Positions 32,346 to 43,789 are shown, numbered from the stretch's first letter. The stretch is DNA of 64,000 nucleotides from Sipunculus nudus (GCA_026874595.1 CM049311.1:45325676-45389675); one strand, 5' to 3'. Made by a program: numbers and translations. The notes: generated by a model not told the origin, from the sequence alone.

Positions 32346-33659
32346 TTTAATATGTACTTTTTACAATATATCTGTCCTGCATTTTTGTTATGAAGCAAAC
32401 TGTATTGTTTGTATAGTGGTTTCAACTGTGGCTAAATAAATATAATGTTACTTGAATATTAATTATTTCATCCATGTCCTGTAGAATATTAGCCTACATT
32501 TTTTCCCTTTACTATTTCTGCAGCCCATTACTTTTTAACTTCAAACCTGTTATCTTTTTTATTTTGGGAATGTAAAAAAATACCACAGATACATAATTCA
32601 TTTTTCTATAGTATATGCAAGCCTGCGGTTTAATCTATTTCACAGGCCATTCTATTTCCGGTTTTAGGTTACAAATATCTTTATAAAATGATTTAATCGC
32701 GAACAAGTTGGCTATAAATAAATGAAAGCTTGAAAGTATATTTCCGAATAACAAACCGACCAATTATATTTCAAATCCAATATATGTGTTATCTGTATCT
32801 CAAAACACTCTGAAATTCACACAAAAGTTTCTTATGGGTTTAGGAATCCAACATTGACAAACAATTCTAAACAACAGGAGGTGCAATTAAACTCAAGGCA
32901 AAGCCCAATTTTCCTGATAGATATATCGTGTTTGCTTCTACAGAACTTTAGACTTAAATTAAAAAGCAATCTCAGCATCATAATACAACTTTAGCATATT
33001 CATATTTACTTACATAACTTAATCATAAACACTTAGGAGGAAATCTGAACTCAGTCTGACATTTCCTCCTATGTCTTAACAATTTATAATTTAGAACTTA
33101 ATTAGTCTAAAAAACGCAGATCGATAATATTACTGACATTTATTTGTATAGAACACCATTCTAACCGAATAAAACACCCAGCTGATCTTCATAAGTCCTC
33201 ATTAACATAATTTGTACTCAAAAAGTATCAACAGTCTCAGAGTATATAGATTTGAATAAAGCTACTACCAAAATTTGTCATTTCAGTTAAATATTATTTA
33301 GGATAAGTGTAAACAGTTGCTGCATTATGTTACATTCTGAGGATTTTCTCATTTGCCCGTATATCATATCGTGACTGAGATACATTAATGCAAAGTCCCT
33401 CAATGATCAAATAGGCAGCTCACCAAATTGTTTCAATAACCTGTGGTCTTTGTAACAACGTATTCAGACACAGCATTTAAACAGATGTTCTAGCTGGAAT
33501 AGACGACGAGTGTATGATATGACACACATTGAATTCTTAATAAAAATGTGCGGCCGCCAAAATTACCATCTATACTGGTGTTGTCTAGAAAAATAATGGT
33601 CAAGTCTATGCAGACTGCAAATAAAAACTCCAATCATACACTCAGCTGCCCAGATCGCA
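32346..33659. other. No gene seen
   Basis: AT-rich intronic sequence without long open frames, tRNA-like structures or obvious repeats. Confidence 0.5.
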
Positions 33660-34124
33660 CCTAAACTATAGTATGATCTTTATCATCCAGACAATTATGG
33701 AGTATTGATTTATATTCAAATATATATTTATATTTCTGAAATGTTCAGCTCCAATATTTAAACTTTAAAACGTGAGGCTAATTAAAGGATGGACGGACGA
33801 CGTGACTTTCTGACCTGAAGCTGGCTACATTTAACCTTTAAACTAGTTTTAGTCTTTACCGCAACAGATGTTTGATATATTTTAAATTGTTCTGTATATG
33901 TATATTGATTAAATGAAAATTAAATATAGATTCAACCGACTTTACCGCGTTGTCCTCATTGTTGTAAAGGTCTGATAACGTTTTCTTATCCTGCTATTGT
34001 GGACTCTGGCCTACTGAAAATTTGCACCTGAAAGACTGATCTGAAGATACTTCTTACAAACTTTTTTTTTTTCTCGATATGAAAACATGCTAACATGACG
34101 GTCTCATCATCATAATACATCATG

Positions 34125-34189
<65 letters not shown>

Positions 34190-35270
34190 TTGACCTACAT
34201 AAATAATTATAAACAATAGCGTAAATGTAATCAAACATTTTCTTCAGTGCAAAAAACAATTTATCTTAACTATTTTTTTTTATCTAAATAAAATGTAAAT
34301 AAATACTGAATTCTTTTATTTAGTTTTATTCTGGCAATTGAAGTTGAAATCAGAAAAATAATTTCATAATAAATTAAGATTAGGTAGTTATATAAAATTA
34401 TCAGCAATGTAAGTATTTATTTGAAAATATGAACAAACCATAATCCACTCTCATCCTATAAAAATACAACATATGACTAAACGCCACTGGAAGCTCCGTC
34501 GTATTGAAACTTGAGCTAAATTGGTTCCATCGATGATTTAACAGCAATTTTTATTTTTTATTCGAAATGTTATTATTCCAAAACATATATAATACCTAAC
34601 GACTGTTCAAGAACCGCCCATTGGCTTATTATATACTCAATAAGTCCATTGATTTGCCGGTAGCCCTTTTCCCTCCAGATATTTATTATTTTGGCTAAGT
34701 GTAAATAAATATTGCTTCATGATGCATTTTCATTATCGCATTTACCATATATTATGAACGAGATGTATATGCGCCCTGATAAATAATGATTAATGGTGTT
34801 GACAATTTAATAAATTGTTTCAGTGATCAGGGTTTTTCGTAAATACGACTTCAAATATAGCTTTCGAAAGAGATGGTTTCACTGGTAAAGTGTATATGTA
34901 CTAGTATATTCCATTTATATTTTAATGATATGGGTGTTTAATCTTTATCATCCTAACCATTATGCAATTTTGATTTTTATTTTTAAAAATATTTCTTATG
35001 TTCTCTAAAATTAGAACATGATCTATATATGAGGGCATTTAAACATACAGGATACAGTTCCACATCAATGGATGACGTGACCTTTTGACCTCAAGCGACC
35101 TACAATTATACTTCAACATGATTTTCGTCACAATTTCTACAATAACTGTTCATGATATTTCATTATGGTCTTCTTATTATGTGTATTGATTGATGTAAAA
35201 TGAGTTGTAGAGTCAATCTAGTTAACAACATTCCGTTTATCGTTGTAATCGTGTGAAATTTTACGTAAAA
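33660..35270. repeat. Two diverged copies of a repeat plus a long (TA)n tract
   Basis: Blocks at about 33660-33970 and 34925-35260 share, in order, CTTTATCATCC, a TTTTTATTT-rich part, a GACGTGAC(C)TT segment with GACCT, GTTTGATAT/GTTCATGATATTT, and ATTGATT with a closing GTTGT. Between them (TA)n spans 34128-34186. Confidence 0.55.
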
Positions 35271-35559
35271 TCCTGTAATTTTGGACTTGAGCCTGCTGGA
35301 AGAACCAGAAACCGAGTTCGGGTGGGCACTCTCTCCAGAATTATCGAGATTGACCTGTGGATATTTCATACCAAATTTGGTGCTTTTATCCGGCGTGTAA
35401 CGATAATTCCGTTAAGCCAGCTGACTAAAACGGGTGTAATTACTTGGCAACCAATGTGTGAATACCTTTGTCCTGCAACCTTAACCTCCTGACCAGCTGA
35501 CCCCAAAATCAATAGGTTATTTCTTCAAACAAAAATACCCATAAATATGAAGTTTGAAT

Positions 35560-36200
35560 CAAATTGAGTGGTGCATAGATGTGGCATATGTGAAAGACTG
35601 AAGGTTTAGGATGAAAAGTTTCGCTTGAAATATGTTCACAAGCGTTTGGAACACTTTAGTATTGTGACCTTGACCCCTGTCCTTTTGAACTCAACATCAA
35701 TAGGCTTCTTTTCCTTTTTTTGGTAGGTAAGCCATATATGACAGATTGAAGGTATAAATTGAAAAGTTTGCTTTAAAACGACTCCACGCAAGAATAGGGT
35801 GCTTTGAACTTTTGACCTTAAAATCAACAGGTCTTTTTTCCCTGTTGGCAGAGAAGCGATATTTCAGTGCTGAAAGGTTTGGAATCAAAAGTCTAGCTTG
35901 AAATGTATCCACAACCTTTTTAAAGAAGTGGATCCTTCGACCTTGACCTTTGACCTTGTGAACTCAAAATCTATAGGATTCTCCTTCAACTTAGTAGGTG
36001 AGCCATATGTGAAAGATCAAAGGATTTGGATGAAAGGTCTGGCTTAAAATGCATCCACAAGTTTTTTTCACGAAGTGGGTCCTGTGACTTTGTGACCTCA
36101 AAATAATTATGGTTCTTCCCCTGTTGGTAGGTGAGCTGTATGTGAAAGATTGAATGTTTGTGGTGAACATTTTGGCTTAGACTGAATTCTGGGGGTGCAA
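35560..36200. repeat. About 150-bp tandem repeat, 4-5 degenerate copies
   Basis: Landmarks recur at roughly 130-150 bp: CCATATGTGAAAGA-type words at 35587, 35737, 36008 and 36139; TGACCTTGACC/TGACCTCAAAAT words; and GGCTTGAAATG(T/C)ATCCACAA-type words. Similar TGACCTTTGACC repeats are widespread in animal genomes. No coding function. Confidence 0.65.
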
Positions 36201-36255
36201 ACACACCCCGTTATTCGGAGAATATAGGTTTGCTAGGAGATCTGTTTAGAACCTC

Positions 36256-36313
36256 TGTTACGGAACCTAATATCAACAGATCACGTAGTCATGACCAATA
36301 TAAATTTGGTCAT
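36256..36313 (-). repeat. Remnant of the 3' LTR
   Basis: Starts TGTTACGGAACCTAATATC, matching the first 58 bp of the LTR at 40559 with a few mismatches. The junction with RT lies at about 36305-36313 and includes the short inverted repeat ATGACCAA/TTGGTCAT, a possible microhomology of the deletion. Confidence 0.8.
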
Positions 36314-37424
36314 AAATATATGCGTCGCAACCCTGAATGTCCTTGACAACCATATGGATGAGACGCTGGAACGTGGCTGGCGAGTTCTTCATGCCAAACG
36401 GCATAACTTTATATTGTTGCAGTTCTTGCGGCGTCACAAACGCGGACACTTCTTTCGCTCGTTCTGTCAGTGGAACTTGCCAGAATCCTTTTAGCAAGTC
36501 AAACTTGGAAACATATCTGGAGCTACCGAATCTATCAATACAATCATTGATCCTCGGAATCGGGAACGTGTCAGTCTTGGTGACAGAGTTCAGTTTTCGA
36601 TAATCTGTGCACATACATTAACTTCCACCAGGTTTTGGCACAAGAATACATGGTGAACTCCAGTTACTGTTACCAGGTTCAATAAAATCATTGTCCAGCA
36701 AATATTGAATCTCATCTTGTAGATACTTTTGCTTTTCTGGATTCAGTCTATAAGAATGCTGCTTGACTGCGCTTGCCTCGCCAACATCGACGTCATGGCA
36801 CAATATGTTAGTTCGCGTTGGAATGTCACTAAACATATGTTCATAAATCCGCAGCAGGTTCTTGAGGTCTTGTTGTTGTTGTGCAGTAAGGTGTGACACT
36901 TTGGCGTCCAGGTTGTTAAGCACGTCTGAGTTTTTTAGTGGTACTGTTCCACACTGAATGTCTACATCACACTTACAATCAGTATCTACTTTAACTGGGT
37001 CAGGGTCAGTTTTTACACAATTAACAGCAGTAACATTATGTACAACATCTGATGTGCTATTTCTGTCATAATATGGTTCCAACATGTTAACATGGCACAG
37101 CTGTTTCTTCTTACGCCTATCTGGTGTCAACAGTATGTAATTTAAAACACTGACTTTCTTGTCAACAATGTAAGGACCAAAATACCTAGCTTGCAGAGGT
37201 CTGCCAGAGATGGGAAGTAAGGCAAGGACCTTTTCACCAGGCTCAAACGGCCTGTTTACAGTGTGCTTGTCATACTTTGTTTTCATTTTACTTTGTGCAG
37301 AATTTAGATTTGGCTTTGCAATCTCACAAGCATTGTTTAGTTTAGTGCGAAATTCTGAGACATACTGCAATAAACTAAGAGAATCAGGATTTCCACACAA
37401 GAGTTTTTCTTTAAGCAGTTTCAA
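36300..37424 (-). pseudogene. Integrase C-terminus, linker and truncated reverse transcriptase
   Basis: Starts with the integrase tail: LKEKLLCGN, MKTKYDKHTVNRPFEPG, LQARYFGPYIVDKKV (GPY/F module) and LCHVNMLEPYY. After an acidic linker comes the pre-RT region HDVDVGEASAVKQHSYRLNP, then RT: SNWSSPCILVPKPGGS, a stop at 36615-36617, CTDYRKLNSVTKTD, SKFDLLKGFWQVPL, VMPFGMKNSPATFQ. The catalytic box reads AYIYD and is cut off there by the deletion. The fusion of integrase tail directly into RT in one open frame proves the INT-RT order within a single reading frame. Confidence 0.88.
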
Positions 37425-37436
37425 TGGAAAGCGAAC

Positions 37437-38457
37437 TTAGTGTCCAAAAACTAGTTCAAAGGGACTGAAACCCAAGGACTCTTGAAATGATTCTCTGACA
37501 GCAAACAGTAATAGGTGGATTCCTTCATCCCAGTCTTTCTGTGTGTCATAGCAATAAGTCCTAATCATGTTTTTTAAAGTCTGGTGAAAACGCTTGAGGG
37601 CGCCCTGACTTTCAGGATGGTATAGCGAAAAGCTGTACTGTTTTATACCTAGCTCATGCATAACTCGCTGGAATAAGCCAGACATAAAATTAAACCCTTG
37701 GTCAGACTGGACGGATTTTGTTAGTCCAAAAGTTGTAAAAAACTTGGTCAGAGCCTTGACAATACTTTTGACATTAATTTTGCGCAATGGTATTGCCTCA
37801 GGGAACCGAGTAGATGCGCACATAATTGTCAGCAAACATTCATGTCTAGATTTTGTTTTTGGGTAGTGGTCCAACACAGTCAGCAATAATCCTACTAAAT
37901 GGTTCCTCGAAAGCAGGAATAGGCCTAAGTGGGGCCTTTGGAGGATTCTGATGGGGCTTGCCTACCATCTGGCATGTATGGCATGATTTACAATATTGTA
38001 CAACATCTTTCCTGAGGTCCGGCCTATAGAAGTGTGTACTAACTTTCTGATAAGTTTTACTTATACCTAAATGGCCAGACAAAGGAGCCTAATGTGCCAT
38101 GCTTAGAATTTCATTGCGATAACTTTTGGGCATTACTATTTGATGTTTGATGGCCCACTCATCATCAGCGCATACATCAGGTGGTTGCCATTTACGCATA
38201 AGTACTCCATTTTTAACATAGAAACAAACCGGGTTCCGTGACAGTTCATCTTTAGAAAGTATCCTGGGCAACAAACATGAAATATCAGGGTCCTTATGCT
38301 GTTCTGCGATAAGTTCTGACCTTGAAAATGCTGCATCCTTTACGGGCGAGTCGTTAGACGAGTCACTAGTGACTCCCAGAGTGTTAATATCTGGACCATT
38401 ATCCCCATGTGTGTTTTTCTTGGCCATAGAGCTAGTTACAGCACATGAAGAATACAA
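37437..38457 (-). pseudogene. Integrase of the Gmr1-like element, catalytic Glu replaced
   Basis: The zinc-binding module reads EILSMAH (38095), GHLGISKTY and CKSCHTCQMVGK (about 37960-37992). The catalytic core has IADCVGPLP and SVQSDQGFNF, but the third acidic residue is lost: where this family has ALERFHQTLK the sequence reads ALKRFHQTLK (about 37578-37610), a Glu-to-Lys change. The frame is broken by a stop after SMAH and by a shift near 37850. Shared vocabulary: CASTRFPEAIPLRKI and ESLGFSPFELVFGH. Confidence 0.88.
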
Positions 38458-38769
38458 ACCAGGAATTTCTTGACTTTCAGGATCAGTGTCCTGATCAGGT
38501 GACGGCTTTTTTTGTCACTTTTGGTACAGGCTGTACTTTGTCACCTGCAACATCATGCCTAGCAGCAACTGAATTCCCTTAAAGTGTAAAGTAGTTCTTA
38601 TTCCCACAGTAAAAATCACTTGAAAGTGATACAAAACCATCATGTATGAATGGCTCGATTAACTCCATTTCAGAATCAGGAGAGGAATCTACTACCTCAG
38701 TTTCTTCAAACAAAGAATTGACACCGATAGTGTCAGTCATAAACTCTTTTTCCTACTTATTAAAGGAAT
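38458..38769 (-). pseudogene. Protease region remnant, active site missing
   Basis: The flanks of a protease are visible on the minus strand: FIHDGFVSLSSD (about 38620-38660) and a later NSVAARHDVAGDKVQP (about 38525-38575) resembling the family's closing N-D-x-A-G-x-K-V. Between them no D-(T/S)-G active site exists. A deletion of most of the protease is the simplest reading. Recognition rests on family vocabulary and is less certain than the neighbours. Confidence 0.45.
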
Positions 38770-39462
38770 CTACATCCTTATTACAATCAAACTCCTCATG
38801 GGAGTCAACAGAGGAATTTTCCTCAGCAGAAACAAACTTCTGGAATAAGAGGACCTGGCCTCATTTGAAATAATCTTGCAAGAGTCATAAAAGGACTTAG
38901 CCTTATTCAGAGAATACTCCTCGCAGGAATCTTGAAAGGACCTAGCCTTATTAAATTCCTTGCAGGAATCGACTGAGGTTTTTACCCCGTAAGCTACGGA
39001 TTCTTCTTTGTGGTAAGACGGCACGTTGGCCTCCGTAGCATCGAACTCTTTTTTAGTGTCAATAAAGGAGTTGTACCCCTTATTTACATGAAAAGAGCCA
39101 GGCTCTTGTACTATGCTATGCATAGATTTTGAAACAAAACCAGATGGTTTGCTATTTCGTTTATTCGCAAGTTTCCAGCAGTCAGATATTTGATGACCTT
39201 CCTTCTTGCAGTAATTACAGATTTTCTTTGCAAATGACTGGTCTTTGTTGGATGTGGACTGAGGTGTAGCAATGGACTTTGCTGAACTATCAGGACTACT
39301 AGTACTGGGTGACTGCGCTTTAAACTTCTTTTGACCATACTGATTTACATTCTTGTTTGTGAATGACTGGTTTGATTTGCTAGTAAAGGACATTTTGTGT
39401 GTTAATGAATAATCATCAGCTAATTGAGCAGCAATGTCAAGTGTTTTTAGGACTTTTCTCAT
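38770..39462 (-). pseudogene. gag nucleocapsid region with zinc knuckle
   Basis: An open frame of 230 codons. Its first part is Ser/Gln/Lys-rich and contains one CCHC knuckle CNYCKKEGHQISDCWKL near 39172-39222. The later part is a run of imperfect repeats (SFHVNKG, DSCKEFNKARSFQ, DSCEEYSLNKAKSFY) that may have expanded locally. It follows the capsid part at 39470-40384. Confidence 0.7.
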
Positions 39463-40384
39463 CCAGAAAAGTTTTTTACATCTGCGTTAATGCAGCGCTT
39501 AAATTTTTCAAGCAAAATCAACTGGCGCAATTTGTCATAATCTTTCATTACATTTTTAAAAACTACACCAGCGATAAAAAAAAAAACTGCTCTAGAAAAT
39601 TCGACGTAGTTCTGTTCTTTGCGCTTTTCCCAATTTCTGAATTTCTGGCGGTAAGCCTCCGGTACTAACTCATAACCTTTTAGGATTAACCGTTTCACCA
39701 GGTCATAGTCAGCAGCAGCTTCTACTGAAAGCTCTGTTTACATTTCTCTGGCCTTGCCAGTCAATACACTTTGTAACAGCATAGTCCGATTTTCCTTAGG
39801 CCATTTTAAATTTTCAGCTACTTTCTCAAAATGTAAGAAATATTTATCAACCTCTTTTTCTTGAAAAGATGGGACAAGTCTAATGTGTTTAGTAACATCA
39901 AAACTGTGAGTTGGGGCAGCATTTAGACTGTGTTCTAATTTTAGTCTTTCTAACTCCAGTCGTTTTAACTCAAATTCCTTTTCTTTTTCTAGTCTTTCTC
40001 TTTCTAACCTTTCATGTTCTTCCCTCTCTTCTCTTTGTTTTTCTTTTTCTAATTCTAACTGTTTTAATCTTTCATGTTCTTCCCTCTCTTCTCTTTGTTA
40101 TTATAATTCTAATTGTTTTGCTAGCTCATGTTGCATTTCTAACTGTTTTAATTCCAATTGCATACCAAGACTGTCAGAGTTTACGTTTCCACTTCACTCT
40201 CTTCAATTAAACCTTTGCTAACTAGATCTTGCATGATTTTAACAATGATAACAGGCTTTCTCAAAGCTTTTTCCACACTTAGCCCTAAGTGTTGTCCCAA
40301 ACGCAACAACTTTTCCTTTGTCAATTGTTCAAGTTGATCAGGGTCGGGATCGTCAACAAATGTCTCAGGTTTGAAATCTGCCAT
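39463..40384 (-). pseudogene. gag N-terminal and capsid region
   Basis: Starts at ATG 40384 with MADFKPETFVDDP, LTKEKLLRLGQHLGL and VIIVKIMQDLVSKGLI, the usual start of these Gags. A long Glu/Arg/Lys-rich coiled coil follows (about 39950-40165), then the capsid: FQEKEVDKYFLHFEKVAENL, WPKENRTMLLQSVLTGKAREM, and LKGYELVPEAYRQKF (about 39640-39690). This capsid type is shared with SCAN-like Gags. Frame breaks occur near 40180, in the coiled coil, and near 39740. Confidence 0.8.
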
Positions 40385-40533
40385 GTTAAGATGTTAAAAC
40401 AAAAACAAAACAAAAAACACTGAGATAAATCCTGTAAACAATATATTGTAAACAATATATAATCTTGTAAACAATGTATGATAAAAAAAATGTCTCTAGG
40501 TCAAGGCCTAATAAAGTTTCAAAACTATTAAGC

Positions 40534-40551
40534 CTCTCGGAGGAGCCCCCA
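40534..40551 (-). other. Primer-binding site resembling a tRNA-Pro site
   Basis: On the minus strand, TGGGGGCTCCTCCGAGAG follows the LTR end after a 7-base spacer. It matches the common tRNA-Pro primer site at 15 of 18 positions. The identity is inferred from that resemblance. Confidence 0.6.
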
Positions 40552-40558
40552 ATTATAT

Positions 40559-40958
40559 GTTACGGAACCTAATATCAACAATTCACGTAGTCGTGACCAA
40601 CATAAATTTGGTGATGGAGATAAAACAAAATCAGATTCTGTAATACACAGTACACACGCGTTACAGGAAACATCTAGAACATGAACGCTGTGTTTGTACA
40701 TGTCAGGGTTCACACGTGGGCCGACCCGGCTCGGCAAGGCAAGAAAGCCCCAGACTAGCATGACCCTGTGTTTACACGTGGGCCGGACCCGGGCCGCTAG
40801 AACAAGGAACGCCGTAGCGTAGCAACGCCAGGCTTGAGCCAAACACGAATCAGAATGTCAACAGCGCACAATAAAAGAGACATGTAAACAGCTCGCAATA
40901 AAACAGGCATCTGTAACACCTCTAAGACTGCATAGGGTTCATGATCCTAACCCCTACA
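40559..40958 (-). repeat. 5' LTR of the Gmr1-like element (about 400 bp)
   Basis: Plus-strand borders are TGTTACGGAAC at 40559 and CCCCTACA at 40958. The first 58 bp match the remnant at 36256-36313. Beyond 40958 the sequence is a composite-family repeat (GTTACGATTTGTGCCCTG), so the element inserted into a copy of that family. Confidence 0.8.
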
Positions 40959-41740
40959 GTTACGATTTGTGCCCTGTTAACGGACGGCCGGCCGGAAGGA
41001 CGACGGAGAAAGACCCAACGTTATAGCACAGCATGACTGAAAGTCAGCTGAGCTAAAAATTGAAAAAAATACAATGAAGGATATGGGTAACAGAGACCTA
41101 ATTTCAGGTTTCCAAGGAGACTTTTCATGGGCCTCCCTGATTGTCAAAAAAAAAGATTCTATGGCCCTGTCGTTACGATTTGTGCCCTGTTAACAGATTA
41201 CCGTATCTTAAGGAGATCTCGAAAATAGAGGAAAAAATCCAAAAAATCGAAAATATAAAAGTGGCGCTACCAGACTGCAGAAACTGATGAAACATTCCAT
41301 GATCAAAATCCATGCAAAGAATCATGGTGATCAATGCAATCGTTGTTCAGATACTATAGCTTTTATATCAAATTTTCTATTAATGTTTTACCTTTTATCT
41401 CATAAACCAATTTTATTTTCTCCAATCATTACCAAATTTATTTAGGCACATAGCTCACATTACTGGTATGTACATAAACCTGCAGGTGGCGCCACCTCTG
41501 TTTAACGATTTGCTGCATGAAATGTTACAGCCATATTTCATGGCCACAACCATGACAGGTATCTATTTGATCGGCATTATTCTTTGCATATATATGCATT
41601 ATGGAGTGTTTCATCAGTTCCTGCAGACTGGTGGTGCCACCTGGACTTATTTCAATTTATACGCATTTTCATCTTTATTTTTTAGACCTTCAAAGATGTG
41701 GTCGTCTGTTAACAGGGCACAAAACATAACTATTTGACCT
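40959..41740. repeat. Composite-family copy: hairpin end, one type B module and an inverted module
   Basis: 40959-41056 is the family's 3' end: GTTACGATTTGTGCCCTG, a (GACGG)-like stretch and the hairpin with GACTGAAAGTC and GCTGAGCT. From 41079 a type B module begins (GGATATGGGTAACAGAGAC) on the plus strand and runs to about 41370. A further module is inverted at about 41465-41740, with GGTGGCGCCACC at 41485-41496 and CTGCAGACTGGTGGTGCC near 41622. Confidence 0.7.
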
Positions 41741-42677
41741 GGAATCTTCTTTCTTGACATCCTGGGAGGACAATAAAAACTCCATTGAGTGTTAGTTTAC
41801 TGGTTAACAGAGAGGAACATTTTGAGAGTGGGTACAACAAAATTGATTTATCTATGAGAGTCACACTCACGATTCAGGAAATCGCTTTACTTAATGTACG
41901 TGTTAGAATATTCCAGTACTCTCGTTTATACAATTATAGATATTTCTCTCGCTGATAAAACAGGACAATACAGAAATGTAGTTGAACATCACCAAAATGG
42001 CCAAATGATCTGTGCGAAATTTGAAATCATCTGAGGCTGGATAATCGACTTCTTCATCAAAGGCACTCTGGAGGCAAAGTTAATACTGACTAATGTCCAG
42101 TGCCATAGAGGCCAGTCCTGTCACCTGATCTCTATGGCTGCCTATGGTGTGATAGGGTGAACACTGCGCTAGTCCACTTTAATGAAAAAAGGGCGGAAGG
42201 TTGCTGTGGCGTTTTCTTCCTTGCTTATTTTCAGATTTCGCATTGACAGTTGACTTCTTGTTCAGCAATTACTAGCCCTTTACGTGGCTTACAACAAAAT
42301 TATATATAAAAATATGTTAAAGAAGGTTTTTAAATCTTTTACAGAAATATGACAGTATTATTAAAAATGTGCCAAAAATGCAAAAACAATATGACATACT
42401 GTATGTTATGATTAAACAAGATACAGATCTACAGTGAAGTGAGGATCTTGACTAATGAGTGTAGTTTTGTATATTTGCTGTTGTTGTAATTTTGACACTG
42501 ATTATTTATGACGCAGCAATATCTTGTTCAGCGTGTGCATGAACCTCAATGCTGAAGCCACTCGTGGTTCCTTAATATATGTAAACAAAAACTTAAATCA
42601 CTATCAAGAAGATGATACTGGAAAAAAAAGGTTTAAATGAATCAATTTAAGCTGAGAGTACACAGGTTCAGAACCCT
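41741..42677. other. No gene seen
   Basis: AT-rich intronic sequence without recognised repeats or coding signals. Confidence 0.45.
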
Positions 42678-42681
42678 TTAA

Positions 42682-42891
42682 GATGTGTTTCCAGGTGCGT
42701 ATATGCGTAAAAAATAGGTGTGTTTCCATCTATGCGAGTATGCGTGAACTGGCAGAAGTATAGGCCCTATTTTGTACAGTATATCGAGCAGGCCTTTTAC
42801 AAAAAGATGGTGTTGTGACGTCATTTTATCCCAAATACCGGAGTTTGCTCCTGTAGCGATTTACACGCATATACTCGCATAGAAACACCCC
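42682..42891. mobile_element. TTAA-flanked MITE, about 210 bp
   Basis: TTAA flanks both sides (42678-42681 and 42892-42895). The left end GATGTGTTTCCAGGTGCG and the complement of the right end (GGGGTGTTTCTATGCGAG) are similar, and both continue with TATATGCGT. A second copy of the end motif lies just inside the left end (AGGTGTGTTTCCATCTATGC at about 42716), making a tandem of two ends. TTAA targets are used by piggyBac and some other superfamilies. No coding capacity. Confidence 0.65.
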
Positions 42892-42971
42892 TTAATGGTT
42901 CATATAAGCTTACATGGAAATGCCGTGGTATACTCGCAATTCCTAGTCTCCAACTTGAATAACATGTTGCC

Positions 42972-42973
<2 letters not shown>

Positions 42974-43006
<33 letters not shown>
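42974..43006. repeat. (TG)n microsatellite
   Basis: About 16 uninterrupted GT units. It lies in the large intron, roughly 230 bp from an exon. Confidence 0.95.
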
Positions 43007-43008
<2 letters not shown>

Positions 43009-43237
43009 TCTTGTGTCTTAAAGGCACCACCGCAGTACTTATGTCTTATGTCGCAGTACTTATCATGTTTGTGACTGTACCTCCGTATGGTTCTGTTACA
43101 ACAACAGTTCACATGACTTAGAATTACCGTCCTCTGACGACCACCAGGAGTTGTTTGACTTCAGAAAGGCAGCTTAATATTGAGACTCCCTCCGGAACTA
43201 GTACCAGTGAGATTCCCCCTTTGTTTAGGTCACTTAC

Positions 43238-43270
43238 CATCTTCTCTGACCAGTTTTCAAACAATGGTAT
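43238..43270 (-). CDS. 33-bp microexon of the CNB-domain gene
   Basis: On the minus strand the acceptor GTTTCAATTTCAG and a consensus donor ATG|GTAAGTG bound 33 bp reading IPLFENWSEKM in phase 0 at both ends. The neighbours agree in phase. I-P-L-F-x-x-W/L-S is the usual opening of a CNB domain, so this exon probably starts a second CNB domain after the one in exons 46028-46190 and 45524-45695. Confidence 0.75.
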
Positions 43271-43789
43271 CTGAAATTGAAACATCAAATCAAGATATTA
43301 AGCTTCGCTTATAAGCGTGAACGCGACAGCAAAGCGATAAAAATCGCCCCTATGGTTATATCACTGGAGCGTTTCCATATGAGCCTTAGCGAGAGCCTGT
43401 CACGCGGCATTCGCGTGCGAATTCCCTTAAATGACCTCACGAAGGGAGGGCATCCCTGTGTTTGTAAGCATGCTAAGTAAGAATGCTATAGACACAGATG
43501 ATGATTAGCAACGTGTGACAATGGCAATGCGGAACGCAGAGGGAAAGTAACTTAAATACGTAGAGCGACATATTCTTTATTTTCAGATAAATAAAGATTC
43601 GAACATGCCTTAAATTCTAGAATACTCACTTCTGCAAGTTATTCAAAATTCACCAGATGAAACTAGTCGAGTTACCGCCTATATATATTCCATAGCGAAC
43701 CTATCAATTGTCTGTAGTAAAAGGTTCTTTTTTTTATGGATTGGTGATGGTAGGGGTCCACTGATACTTTTGAGTTGGGTTGTCCTCAC
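43271..43789. other. Intron, no gene seen
   Basis: Short open frames only. A short poly-T is near 43729. Nothing else could be supported. Confidence 0.45.

Larger units (their letters stand above)
36256..40958 (-). mobile_element. Gypsy-type retroelement with INT upstream of RT (Gmr1-like order), degenerate
   Basis: On the minus strand the order is LTR (40559-40958), primer site, gag, zinc knuckle, protease remnant, integrase, then reverse transcriptase. That order is known for the Gmr1 group of Ty3/gypsy elements, not for ordinary gypsy. Sequence motifs are of gypsy type, not copia. RT stops at its catalytic box, directly joined to a 58-bp piece of LTR (36256-36313), so the rest of RT, RNase H and most of the 3' LTR were deleted. 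The copy is inactive. Confidence 0.85.

Noticed and set aside
33986-34234. Minus-strand frame of Tyr-Ile repeats
   Set aside because: It is a translation of the (TA)n microsatellite.
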